Source: a bacterium | Lineage (GTDB): Bacteria > UBP6 > UBA1177 | Length of the DNA: 64,000 nt | NCBI GenBank assembly: GCA_017963125.1 | Contig: JAGCUA010000002.1 | Coordinates: 40,356 to 104,355 of the forward strand | Direction of reading: 5' to 3' | Shown here: positions 24,531-36,700 of the stretch, one piece after another | How the letters are laid out: every line of letters begins with the position of its first letter | How positions within the stretch are numbered: position 1 is the first letter of the stretch | Translations under genes and position numbers: made by a program | Notes under the pieces: generated by a model | Databases searched by the model: none | What the model was told of the DNA's origin: nothing | What the model saw: the letters and a program-made list of their open reading frames with translations, nothing else

Positions 24531-26900
24531 ATGAAACCGTCGTTTATTGTTCTGTTTTCAGTTTTGTTTTTAACTTTCCCGCTTTTTTCCTATCACGATT
24601 GTCTGAATGATGAAAATGTGACTGAGGCCTGTATCAGAGAGCTTTTCAAAGCAAATGAATTCGCTCTCGCCGCGTCGCATATAGACAAGGCGGGATTTGC
24701 TTCAAAGACCGATTACACGATCCTGAAAATCGAGCTTTTTATGAAGCTCTCAAGATACGACGAGATAGAAAAACTGATAAATTCTCTGCCGAACGATGTG
24801 AAAAACACGCTTTACTACAAAGTGATGCTTGTGAAGACTTTTGCGGCGAGAAAACGTTTCAATCAGGCTCTCGAGATCATCGATGAAATCAAAAGTACCT
24901 ATCCGGTTTACTATCTTTTCAGTGATCTCGAGTGTTTGAAAGGCGACGTGGCGCTTTACAGAAAGCAGTATGATTCGGCGCTGGAGTTTTACGACAGATG
25001 TCTCGATGCGCAGGATAACGGCGCGGCGGCATTCAACCGTATACTGGCGCTTGAAAAAAACGGCGAGCCGCAGGTCACGTTCCTCAAGGATTATGTTGAG
25101 TATATCGACAGTTACGGTTCTCTTTCGTGGAAAAATCAGATCCTTGACAGGCTCGTCAAACTCAAGAAGAACAAAGGTGTGCCGAACTCATCTTCGCCTT
25201 ATTATGTCAGATGGCTTTCGATAATGCGGCGCGAGAACAGACTCTCGCAGTTTTTTAATGACGACTATCTGAATCTGCCGTTTCCTGCGAATCTCGAGAT
25301 CTCCGATTATCTGATGTCAGCAAAACGCTATTCCGACGCCCTCAAAATGCTTGACGATGCTATTTCAAAGCAGACGAAGGCAAACGATACGAAATACAAG
25401 CTCGTGAACAAGAAATACCGGGTCCTCAATCAGTCTGGTCGCGAGATCGAATCTGCCGATTTTTATCTGAAAACTGCCGATGAGTTTACCGGAGTTCAGA
25501 AAGACAGGATGAAATTCCTCGCGGCGATCGTCTATTTCGAGAGCGGCATGTCGGAGAAAAGCAAGGAGATCCTGAGCGGAATAGTCGCAATGAAGCAGAA
25601 CTCGAAATATTTCATGCTCGCGCTATACAAACTCGGGCTTATCTATCTTTTCGAGGGAAACGACCTTTACGCCTTCACGATGTGGTCGGAGTTCCTTCTT
25701 TCCGAAAAGATGAATTACGACAAATTCATGGACGGGAAGGGGAGTTATGAGGCAATAACGGGTCTTACTGCGCTTCTCGACAGGATAAACGGCTACTGTG
25801 CCGCACTCACTGACTTTAATTTTCAGTGTTCTGTCGATGAAAGCGGCATTTCAGAAAGCGTGAACACTTTTGTTTCTTACTACGATTTTACTTATTTCCA
25901 CATAATCGAGAGTAATGAATTCAAGAAAAAACCGGACTTTGGCAACGTTTCGTCGACTTCAGAGAAGTGGCTTGCGAACAAAGTCGAGATCGGTGCTACG
26001 AAAGAGGAGTTCATCGACTCTCTGAGCCAGCTACCGCCTAAAATGAAGAAACGCGAGCCGGTGCAGATGATCGATCTGTTTCTTAAAGCCGACGATCTTG
26101 ACGGGGTCGAATTTTATGTCGATATACTGCGGATCAGCAATTCATACAACGAATCCAAACACGCTAAGAATGCTACTTCGATGAAGGTTCCTATACCCGA
26201 AGCACAGACTCTCTACGAACTGCTTTCAAACTACAAGGAGATCCTTTCAAAAATCCATCTGGTTTATAACAAATTCTTCAAAAAAACGTCGACAGTGACG
26301 AGTTACTACTACAACCAGCTGAGTTCTGAACTGACTTATTCGCCGCATTACGGCAAAAAAGAGGAGTGGAGACTGCTTTATCCGACTCCTTATCTCGAAG
26401 TTGTCCTGAAACTTGCAGGCGAGTTCAACGTTCCTGTGCAGCTCATTTATTCGATAATGCGCGCCGAAACCTACTACCGCGAATCGCTTTCATCGAATGT
26501 CGGGGCGCTCGGGCTTATGCAGATAATGCCGCAGACATTCGAGAAAATAAGCAAGTTCGGCGGGATAAAGATCAAAGACCCGATGGATCCGTACGACAGC
26601 ATGAAGGCTTCGGTGTGGTATCTTTCTAAACTTCTGAAGCGTTTCGACAACAATCTTATTGCAGCGACCGCGGCTTACAACGCCGGTCCGCACAATGTTT
26701 CTGACTGGATATCGCGCTACGGCGGGAAGGAAGCATATCTTTTCGTCGAGATGATCCCTTACAAAGAGACGCGCGACTATGTCAAAAAAGTAATGAAATT
26801 TTACATGATCTACAGCTATATCTACGAAGACGAGTTCTTCAATGTCGGCCTGAACGGAACTTATGATGTGAATGAAAATCACGATGTCGTGAATTTTTAG
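24531..26900 (+). CDS. Slt-type lytic transglycosylase with TPR-like region
   Basis: A 789-residue exported protein: signal peptide (residues 1-20), a long alpha-solenoid of TPR-like helical pairs (about 30-600), and a C-terminal SLT/goose-lysozyme domain (about 635-760). The catalytic Glu is in 'IMRAETYYRES'; 'SSNVGALGLMQIMPQT' and 'AATAAYNAGPHNVSDWI' are the other SLT motifs; 'FVEMIPYKETRDYVKKV' closes the domain. It cleaves peptidoglycan with 1,6-anhydro product formation during wall turnover. RBS GGAGAGG. Eight bases separate it from coaX. It has the Slt70 layout but is longer than E. coli Slt70 (645). Confidence 0.92.
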   Translation: MKPSFIVLFSVLFLTFPLFSYHDCLNDENVTEACIRELFKANEFALAASHIDKAGFASKTDYTILKIELFMKLSRYDEIEKLINSLPNDVKNTLYYKVMLVKTFAARKRFNQALEIIDEIKSTYPVYYLFSDLECLKGDVALYRKQYDSALEFYDRCLDAQDNGAAAFNRILALEKNGEPQVTFLKDYVEYIDSYGSLSWKNQILDRLVKLKKNKGVPNSSSPYYVRWLSIMRRENRLSQFFNDDYLNLPFPANLEISDYLMSAKRYSDALKMLDDAISKQTKANDTKYKLVNKKYRVLNQSGREIESADFYLKTADEFTGVQKDRMKFLAAIVYFESGMSEKSKEILSGIVAMKQNSKYFMLALYKLGLIYLFEGNDLYAFTMWSEFLLSEKMNYDKFMDGKGSYEAITGLTALLDRINGYCAALTDFNFQCSVDESGISESVNTFVSYYDFTYFHIIESNEFKKKPDFGNVSSTSEKWLANKVEIGATKEEFIDSLSQLPPKMKKREPVQMIDLFLKADDLDGVEFYVDILRISNSYNESKHAKNATSMKVPIPEAQTLYELLSNYKEILSKIHLVYNKFFKKTSTVTSYYYNQLSSELTYSPHYGKKEEWRLLYPTPYLEVVLKLAGEFNVPVQLIYSIMRAETYYRESLSSNVGALGLMQIMPQTFEKISKFGGIKIKDPMDPYDSMKASVWYLSKLLKRFDNNLIAATAAYNAGPHNVSDWISRYGGKEAYLFVEMIPYKETRDYVKKVMKFYMIYSYIYEDEFFNVGLNGTYDVNENHDVVNF

Positions 26901-26908
26901 GAGGAAAG

Positions 26909-27673
26909 ATGATTTTTATAGTCGATATCGGCAACAGCAACACGGTTGTGGGAATTTACAAAGGCGAAAATCTCATAAGAAGGTGGAGGATTTCTACCGA
27001 CAGGACTCTCACAGTCGATGACATTGCGGCAAAACTTTCGGCGCTCATGATGTTTGACAGGATCGATGTGAAAAATATCAGCCAGTGCATAATCAGCTCG
27101 GTCGTTCCGACCTGGAACCATGCGTGGGAGCGTTTTTCGATCGAGTTTCTGAATATGAAGCCGCTCTTTTTGAGATACAACACCAAGTGCGGGATTTCAC
27201 TGGATATTCTGAATCCTTCCGAAATCGGTGCCGACAGGATCGCAAACTCTGTCGCAGCTTCAGCCATCTATCCGCAGGGCTCTTTCATAATTGATTCAGG
27301 AACCGCGATAACGCTTGATATCGTGACTCCCGAAAAGAAGTATATCGGCGGCGCGATCATGCCCGGTATCATGATTTCGATGGAGGCGATGTCTCTCAGA
27401 ACCGCTAAACTGCCGCGTTTCGAGCTCGACAGACCGCATCACGCCATCGGAAAATCAACGCTTGAAGGACTTACGAGCGGTGTCTTCTTCGGCTTTGTCG
27501 GAATGGTCGACCGCGTTATCGAGGAATCGTTGAAAGAAGTCGGTTTCAAACCCAAAATCATCGCGACAGGCGGACTTGCAGGTGCAATCGCCTCTGCTTC
27601 AAACTATATCAGCGAATTTGACAGGGATCTCACCCTGAAAGGTCTCAGGATCATCGCAGAACTGAACAGATAA
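26909..27673 (+). CDS. coaX: Type III pantothenate kinase
   Basis: A 254-residue ASKHA-fold kinase for the first step of CoA synthesis. Motifs: 'VDIGNSNTVVGIY' (phosphate 1), 'EIGADRIANSVAA' (pantothenate site region; family GADR), 'IIDSGTAITLDIV' (phosphate 2) and 'GGAIMPGIMIS'. Length is typical for CoaX. RBS AGGAGG is immediately upstream, 8 bp after the transglycosylase stop, so it is co-transcribed. It is convergent with the giant lipoprotein gene across a 104-bp gap. Confidence 0.96.
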   Translation: MIFIVDIGNSNTVVGIYKGENLIRRWRISTDRTLTVDDIAAKLSALMMFDRIDVKNISQCIISSVVPTWNHAWERFSIEFLNMKPLFLRYNTKCGISLDILNPSEIGADRIANSVAASAIYPQGSFIIDSGTAITLDIVTPEKKYIGGAIMPGIMISMEAMSLRTAKLPRFELDRPHHAIGKSTLEGLTSGVFFGFVGMVDRVIEESLKEVGFKPKIIATGGLAGAIASASNYISEFDRDLTLKGLRIIAELNR

Positions 27674-27722
27674 TTTTGTGGAGACGTCATGGTATTGGCG
27701 TCTACAGCATTCCAGCTCGGTT

Positions 27723-27740
27723 GCTGAGCTTGTCGAAGCA
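27723..27740. repeat. Dispersed GAGCNTGTCGAAG motif
   Basis: GCTGAGCTTGTCGAAGCA lies in the 104-bp gap between coaX and the giant gene. The same core (GAGCCTGTCGAAG) occurs twice inside the giant coding sequence at about 32841-32870. The rest of the gap also holds an imperfect hairpin of GGAGACGTCA with TGGCGTCTAC (about 27680-27700). Confidence 0.5.
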
Positions 27741-27777
27741 CTACCTTGCGCAGCGGAAATTTTATGTTTATGGTTTG

Positions 27778-30700
27778 CTAATTAAAATTAATGCTAAGAT
27801 CGTCAATGCAGAAGCGGTCATCGCCGCCGTTATCTTTGCTGTCTTTGCTATAAGTGAGTATCAAAGTATTGTTCCCGGCGGACAAATTTATAGTTTGCCG
27901 AGTCCAGTTCGACCATCCTCTTGTCTGGGTTTCAGGATCTGTGCTCATATTTCTGGTATCTATCCAGCTAACGCTGTAGCTTCCGTTTTGGATATAGTAA
28001 ATACTAAAATAATCGCTTGCGTGGCATTTTCCTTTTATATAAAAAGATACTGTTCCGTCTGCCGGCATATTCAAGTGTATAGTCATCCCTGAATTTGAGT
28101 TGGAGTAGCCGCTGTTGTTGGAACACAATGCGTAATTTCCCGTATATCCTCCGAGAGAGGAGCTTTTCGACCAGTATTCTTTCGATGTTCCAAGGGACAT
28201 ATTAAAATAGTAAGAAGAATAAATGGTGGAAGTTGAAGTTAGCGATGTCTCTTCAAAACTCGACGATGCTTCCGTGCATGGATGATTTATCCCGGCGTAT
28301 CCTTCTTCGCAGCCGCACACATATTGATTCCATGCCGTTGCTGTGCATTCACCTGTTGAATGCGGACCAGCCAGGCACTGATTGCACGGATTTATGCATC
28401 GGGATTCATGATCATCCCAGAAATATCCTTCATTCTTGCATCCGCATTCGTAGTCTACCGAAGTTTTCGGTGTGCATGTTGATTCGTCTGTGCCGCACGG
28501 ATTTGCATTGCACGGGTTCTCGACGCAGGCCGAACCGTCCCAGAATTTTCCCTCTTCGCAGATATCGGAGTGGACACAGAGAACACTTTGTTTTGCAGTC
28601 ATACTTGTCATGTTGGCAGAACTATAATCCAACGCTTCACCGCCATATACGGAAGATGATGAAGTCCAGAAGTAAGGCCATGTTTCTCCGGTTATTTCAA
28701 AATCGTAGTCAAGGAGTGAGTAAAATTCGTTGCTGTTGGGGAGACGCCAGTTGGTCAAGCCTGCGTAATTCAGATTTTCGCAGTATGAAAGAGCATCTTT
28801 CCAGGTTTTCTTGCTTTCACCCGGATTCTTCTGCCAGATAAGGCGTGTCGTCGAATCGGTGACGATTTCGTAACTGTTTCCGCCTGCGGTAACTGTAAAA
28901 GAATACAAATCGGCATCTGGCATTGTGTTGTTGCCGCTGACGCAACGGACATAGTACTCGTTGTTTTTGCCTGCATAACTGTAAGAATATGAGTTTTCAG
29001 ATACGTATACCATATCATCTTTGTAATTCTCATCATTCGGTATCTCTGATGTCCATAAAAAATAATTAGAAGATGAGGCGTTCGGATCTCTAAGGCTGAA
29101 AAACTCTTTTCTTGTCGGAAGTCTCCAGTTGCCGTGCCCTGCGTAATTCAGATGTTCGCAGTAATACTCAGCATTATACCAGTCGCTTAACGAACCCGGT
29201 TCCTTCTGCCATTCGAGCCCAAGATTGTCGTCAATGACGACCTCGTCTCCGGAAATAGTCTCTATTCTTAAACTTCTCGGAGCGCAGAATCCGAGTTTTG
29301 CATACTGTGCATCCTGACCGAAGAAGTCTTCTCCCTGCGCCGGGCAGTCTATTTGTCCTGACTTGTCGTAGCAACTGTTAAGACCGGTGCAGATCCTGCC
29401 GAAAGTTATAGGAATACACAGGCTGCCCTCATAGAAATATCCGCTTTCGCAACTGCATGAGTGAGTGTTCCAGTCTGTCGGAATACATTCGTGTGTCGAA
29501 TACGGAACATCTGCGCAGGAGGCTGTATCGCACGGATTTACGCAGGTCGAACCGTTCCAGAAGTATCCGTCATCGGCATTATGACATTCACATTTATATG
29601 AATCATAAGATTCGGGAATACATTCAGCCTCTGCTCCGCTGCCGCACGGATCTGCATCACACGGATTTACGCAAGCCGAGCCGTTCCAGAACTTTCCTTC
29701 CATGCAGGGATCATTGTGGACGCAGAGGACATAGTTTCCGTTGTCTGTGGGATGGTAACTTATGTATCCGCTGTCGAGATATACAGTAGAAGCATCAGCA
29801 GATCCTTGGCGCCAGATCGAAGATGACACTAAGTAACCATATATTGTTCCTGGGAAATCAGAGGCTGGAGCATCTATGGTTTCTCTGTCGTTAAGAAGTG
29901 ATATAAGTTCATGGATGTTGGGAAGTCTCCAGTTGCTCAAACCTGCATCATTCGAATCTTCGCAGTATTTCAGTGCGTTCTTCCATGTTTTTTTGCTTTC
30001 TGACGGATTTTTCTGCCAGATAAGGCGTGTAGTCGAATCGGTGACGAGTTCATAATCGTTGCCGCCGACTGTTACTGTCGTTTGAGTCAAGTTCGCTTCA
30101 GCTATTTTGTTTCCGCTTACACAGAAAGTTTTATTCGAATCCGTCTTGTCGTCCGTTTGAGTATATTTAAAGTGCAAGGATACTGTGTATGCATAGTCTT
30201 CACCTGACAAGTCGGATGTCCAGAATGAATCTTCTATATTGTTGTAATACAGGTAGCTATGGTCAATGTAGCTGAAAATCTCTTTTACTGTCGGCAGACG
30301 CCAGTCGTTGCGGCCTGCATAGTTCCGGCTTGCCAAATTTTCACAGAGAGTTTTAGCCTCGTTCCAGTCGTAAGTTTCCGAACCTGCTACCCATGCAAGA
30401 CCTAAATTGTCGTCAACGCGGACTGTCTGATCTGAAACGGTTTCGTCTCTGAAGCTTCTCGGTACGCAGTATCCGAGCTGTGCATACTGATAATCCTGAC
30501 CGAAGAAATTTTCTCCTTGAGCTGGGCAGTTTATAGTATTACCTGAATCGTTATAGCACTTGTCAAGACCGGTGCATATCCTGCCTAAAGTTATTGGTAC
30601 ACACTGATTTCCGTCCCAGAAATATCCGCTTTCGCAGCCGCAGGTGTGAGTGTTCCAGTCTGTCGGCGTGCATACGTGCGTCGAATGAAGAATACCGGCA

Positions 30701-33700
30701 CACGGAGTTGCATTGCACGGATTTACGCAGGCCGTTCCGCTCCAGAAGTATCCTTCACCGGCATTGTCGCAGGTACAGACGAATGAGTCATAAGATTTCG
30801 GGACACATACGGCATGATCAGCGCCGCCGCACGAAGAAGCACTGCACGGAGCTACGCACTCTGAACCGTTCCAGAACTTGTCTTCGCCGCAGAGACCGGA
30901 GCGGACGCAGCGGGTGTTGATATATGTGCCGCTGTAATTACTTTTATAAGAAAGGGTTGGAAGCATTCCGTATGTTTCTGAAGTTCCCCATATATAAGCA
31001 ACACTCTCATCCTCAACTTTTGTGTCGGATGACCAGAAATGTCTGCTTTCGCTTCCTTCGCCAAACAGCGTATTTGGAGCCTGAATGACTGATGTAAGCT
31101 CGTTTGCATTAGGCAGTCTCCAGTCGCTGAATCCTGCATAATCAAGGTTTTCACAGTATGAAAGCGCGTCGTCAAGCCACGGCTCATCCTGCAGTCCGGT
31201 GTCATAGTTGTAAGCGTAAGCAGTTGTTTTCTGCCACATAAGACCGGTTGTATTGTCTTTGACGATCTCGTCTCCCGCTATTTCCGAAACAGTAAATTCA
31301 GCGGCAGGCATCTTGTTTCCGCGGACACATACTGCGAGTGCATATCCGTAATTAACTGACATATCCCATGTTCTGTACCATGGAACCCAGATCCATGTGC
31401 CTAATTCCTCGGATATGAAAGTGGAAATCCAGAGATAGGAAGTGTCGGCATTTAAAGATGCCAGTTTACCTTGAGAATAATCCAGAAGAGCTGCCATTTC
31501 ATACAGAGTCGGAAGACGCCAGTCGCTGTGTCCGCCGTATTCAAGGCTTTCGCAGTGATCAACAGCTGCATTCATCGAAAAAAGTGTAGCTGTTGAGAAA
31601 TTTTTCTGCCACTCAAGACCGGTATTGTTGTCAAAAACGGTAGGTTCATTTTCAACGGAATCATTGAGAGAGAAGTTTCTATTAACGCAGGTTCCGTTTG
31701 CCGCATACTGCGAAGACTGACCGTAGAAATCTTCACCTTCTGCCGGGCAGGTGATTTCTTTGCTATTATCGTAGCACTTTGTCTGACCGGTGCAGATGTT
31801 GCCAAGAGCAAGCGGCTTTTTGTCGATGCAGCCATGGTTGTCCCACCAGTAGTAACCTTCAGCGCATTCGCATGTGTAGTCGGCAGTACCTGTCGCATTG
31901 CAGACACCGGTCGAATTTGCAATGCCGCTGCACGAAGTAGCATTGCACGGATTTACGCAGCCGTTTCCGTCCCAGAAGTATCCGTCGTTGCATTTGAAGC
32001 GGCATTCGTTGTTAAGAGCTGTTTTGCTGTAGCTTCCGGTATTTGACGGAGCCCAGTCGTTTCCGTCCCAGGTCTGTTCTATCGAGCCGTTCCACCACGA
32101 AGCGTTGTCAATCAGACTTTCGTCGTCGCAGTTCACAGTTTGCTTGTCGGCAACACAGGTTGAGTTTCCGTCCCAGGTGTAGTGTTCGTTGCATTTGTAG
32201 CGGCATCTGTTCTCAACTGGATCTTCGCTGAATGCAGCCTCCGTTCCGATATCCCAGTGGCAGTTTGTTTCGGCATCGTTGCATACCCACTGCTGAACGA
32301 TCTGGTCGTAGTGCCAGTGCATGTTGTCGTCAGGAAGGTCGTTCACCGAACCGCAGTTTACGATCTGCGTCTTTCCGACACAGTCGTCGCCGTTCCAGAC
32401 GTAATCGGTGTTGCAGATAAAACGGCATTCGTTCGGGTTCGGAGTTTCATTGTACTGTCCGATAAGAGTCGGATACCAGTCGCAGTCGTCTTCGTCGTCG
32501 CAGGTCTGGTCGATAGAGGAATAGATGTTCCATTTTCCGTGTTTCGGCAGACTGCTGAGATCGCAGTTCGAGTGGATGACTGTATCAAGTTCGCATCTTG
32601 AATTGTTCCAGTGGAATCTCGATTTGCAGCCGCAGGTAAATGTGCCGCCCGTTGCAGTGCAGACACCTGTCGAATTTTTGATGTTTCTGCACGGATCGAA
32701 GTCGCAGGCATCAACGCAGTCGCTTCCGATGCAGTCGTTTTCGCTTCTTACGCAGAGGACGTAATGCGTTTCGCTTTTGCCGTCAGATGCGATCGCGCCG
32801 CTTCCGAAACCGACTGTCCATGCCTTTGCTCCAGCGGTCTCTGAGCCTGTCGAAGAGGAGCCTGTCGAAGCTGTCGGATCAGCCGCAGTAGTCGAAGTCC
32901 AGAAGACTTGAGCCGGAATGCCGTCGAAGCCGTTTGTTCCGTTGAAATCGATAAGAGACGCGAGCTCGTTTCTGTTCGGAAGTCTCCAGTCAAACTTGCC
33001 GCCGGTCGAAACTTCTTCGCAGTAGGTGAGTGCTTCCGCCCATGATTTTGATGAAGCGTACTGTTTCTGCCAGATAAGTCCGCTGAAATTGTCGGTGACT
33101 GTTTCGGCAGCTGCCGTAAAGCGTTCTGCCGGAACTTCGTATTCGTTGTGGACGCAGATGAAGTAGTTAGGAGTCGTTTTTGCAACACTCATCAGTGCGC
33201 CGTTGTCATCTATTCTCCATGCGTTTTCAGAGTTTCCGTTGTCTTCTGCTGCCCAGAAAGTATGACCCGAAGTCGTGAAAATATCCGCGAGAACCTGATT
33301 TTCTGCGCCAGAATCAATGATAGTCAGAAGTTCCGCCGGGCTCGGAAGTCTCCAGTAAAGCTGTTTGCCGCCGTAAGTCGAATTGTTGCATTCGTACTGA
33401 GCTTCATCCCAGCTCTTCGCGCTGGTTGACGCAATTTTGTGCCACTGGTAGTGAGTGAAGTCGTCAACGACGATCAACTGCGGGCTCGTTCCTTTCTGCG
33501 AGAAGCTCTTGGGCGTGCAGTAACCGACTTCCGCATACTGCCAGTCCTGACCGAAGAAAAGCTTTCCGTAAGCCGGACATTCAGTCTCAGAGCCGTTGTC
33601 GAAGCATGACATCTGACCAGTGCAGATGTTGCCGAGAGAAAGCGGATCCGCAAGACACTGCTGAGTTGCGTCGTCCCATTTGTAGCCTTTGTCGCAGGAG

Positions 33701-36700
33701 AAGAGGCACTCGTCGCGTGTTGTACCGTAAGCCGCCTCTTTTTCCTCAGGAAGCCAGGACGAGCCGTTGTGGATCTGCGTGAAACGTCCGATTCCGTCGT
33801 TCCAGATAGCGTGAAGCGGAAGATTTTCGTCGCCGCAGTATTCGGAAGTTCTGGAGCAGTTGCCGGCCGTTTCCCAATCTGAGCAGTTTGTCCGGCACGG
33901 AGCGGTTCCTTTAGCGCTTACGCCAAGAATTTCGGAGCATGACTTCGAGCCGCCGTCGCAGCCTTCGCCCGGATCGATGATCCCGTCTCCGCAGTTGGAG
34001 TAAGTCGGTGCGCCGCATGCCGCCTTGTCGTAAACGCAGGTCGTTTTGTTGCAGACTGCTTTGTTGTCGGGATTCGTCGAAGCGTGGAAAACGTCTCCGC
34101 AGCGTACTTCGGTTGAAGTCAAGTCACCAGTTTCGCACTCTTCACCGGCATCGATTATGCCGTTTCCGCATGCGTTTTTGGCAACGACAGTGATCTCTTT
34201 GACTGTTTCAGTTTCTCCGACAGTTATCGCTTCGATGTAGTTGTACATCTCTTCGCCGACTGCCAGAAGAGTGTATCTGCCGAAATCGATGTCGAAGGTT
34301 ACATCGTCGTAACCGTTTGAAATCTCATTAAATTTCGCCGCTTCGTTCCCGACGAGCTCCATATCCTGGTCGTAAATCTGGATATAAACTTTGTCGGGGT
34401 GTTTAAGCGTGCCGATGCTGACTTTTACCGTGAGAAGTGCTTCAGAAGAGGAGTTCAGCTCTTCATCAAGCTTTACAGTAACGCCGATGGTCGCATTTTC
34501 AGGAAGGTTGACGCCGACGTTTTTACCGTAGTAGCCGTCCGCAAAAGCATCGATCGTATATGATGCCGGAGCAAGATTTTCGATTTTTATCTCGCCGTCT
34601 TCATTTTCTTCATTCGGATAGAAGGTCTTTCCGCCAGGATTGAGGATGATTCCCGGATTTTTCGATGTGTCGATCGGGTTGCCCGAAGCGTCTTCGAGAC
34701 GGATCAGGAGATTTGACGGAAGCGGCTTCGAATCAATGCCTTCGCTGAGATCGTTGATCAGAAATTCGTAGGTTTTCTGTGTCGTATAGGTTTCGCCGGA
34801 GATCTTCGAATTGACAACGATAGTCATCTTTCCGGTGACGTTTCCGAGAGAATCGATATCGTTCGAACCGATGAGATCCTTGAGAGGCTTGATCCCTGCC
34901 GGAAGTTCGCCCGGAGTGAGGATTATCGAGTTTTCGATCGGATCACCGACAGGATCGTAGTAAGTCCTCGTGTTCTGGGTGACCTTGTCGTAAGCAAAAC
35001 CGACTGTATTTATCAGGACTTTTTCAACATTCGCAGCCGTCGCGACATCGAGCGAAATAAGGTCGGTAAGGCTTGAAAGCCTGTTGAGATAAGGTTTCGT
35101 CTCAAGTTCGCCGTTTTCGAAAACCTGAACAGTGTTAGCCGCAGCGTCGAAAGTATCCGTGATCCTGACAGCGTTCATGTTGCGGTCGATCCCGTCGAAA
35201 ATGAGGTATGCCGTTTTAAGCAGATTTTTGTTGAGTGTGTCAACTTTGTCTCCGCCGTAGAAAACCGTTCCGATATACTTCAGAACAAGGTAGTAAGTCC
35301 TGAAGAGGCCGAGCTTTTCTTCATTTGTCAGTCTGCTGTTCATCGGCATGAAGAATTTCTCGAAAATTTTCTCTGCATCGCTTACGGTTATTGCAGTGCT
35401 GCCGATCGAAACGTGACCTTCGCCGTTCAGCTTGTAGACCTTGCTGCAGTTCTGCGGTGCAGTGTCGGGGTTGAACCATGCGCATACGAATTTGTCAGGA
35501 GTCAGAACGGATGTGACGCCGCTGAAATCGGGTCCTTTCTGGGAAGTCGTGACGTAGTTCGCAAAGATCATGACATCTTTTTTTGTCGCGACATATTTGT
35601 CATTGACTTCGGAAAGACCGGTTACAGCCTTCTGCGCGTCAGCTGAATAGTCTGCCGGAGTGTTTCCGTTGTATGTGAGCGGGATCTTCGACGAATCGAA
35701 AAGGTCGGCCAAAGTTGCGCTTCTGTTGTAGGAAGTTGTCGCAGTAAAGAGTGAAGCGAGCAGAGATCTGAGTTCAAGACCGTTTTTCGCCGCAGCGACT
35801 TCGCCGTTATTTTTCTTCGTCATCATCCGGTTGTAGAATTCTGAAATATAGTAGATGTTTTCGATCAGATTGAGGTTGCGCTGGAAGCCGACCTGCTTGT
35901 TTATGAGCTCATAAAGGTCATTTCCGAGCTCGCCGAATTTCATGTCGTTCTGACAGGTCAGATATGGAAGAAGCGTGTTTCCCGGATCGTTGTCGGTCAC
36001 ACCTTTCTTTATAAATTCGATCGGTGAATATCCGTGGTAGTATGAGCCGTCGCACCATCTTGCAACCAGAGCTTCGACTGAAACAGGAAGAGAATTTGCG
36101 TTGATCAGGAATTCAGAAAAGTGTCCCGTTTTGGAAATCATGACGCTCGAACTTGTTCCAAGCATGATCGGATCTCCCGCAGCGATCCTGCTCGTTTCGC
36201 TGTCTACAGGAATCATGATCGGGTCGCCGCCTGCCGCCGCGCCTACAGGATCACTGCCGTCAGAAATCATGATGGGGTCTCCTCCGGCAGAGTACATGAT
36301 CGGGTCGCCGCCTGAGGAACGGGCAATGTGCATAATAGGATCACCGCCTGCCGAGAACATCATCGGATTTCCGCTTTCGGTAAGCATGATGGGGTCTCCT
36401 CCGGCAGACTGGAGAACTTCGCTTGATCCGTCAGAATTGACTGCTTTTGCTGCAAGCATGATGGGGTCGCCGCCGAAAACTGTTCCCAGTTCATAGACGA
36501 AATACATCGAATCGCCGGTGAATACCGTTCCGTCGGGACCGAAATCGATTTTTGAAACCTGGGATCCGTCGCCGGCAGTCAAGACTTGGTAAGTCAGTGT
36601 ATTTAATTTATTTCCGTTCTTTTTTATCACGGTATTTTTCGGAATGACCGCATAAATTCCGTTGTCGATGTACTTCGAAATATCCTTCGACATATCGCTG

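Noticed and set aside
27676..28092. Plus-strand open frame after coaX
   Set aside because: It overlaps the conserved C-terminal domain of the giant lipoprotein on the other strand and has no RBS or family match.
28600..33480. The eight DUF1566 repeats of the giant lipoprotein as DGR variable regions
   Set aside because: Their variable loops use Lys, Glu, Thr and Ala codons freely and lie inside the gene, not at its 3' end; no AAC/AAT-derived signature.
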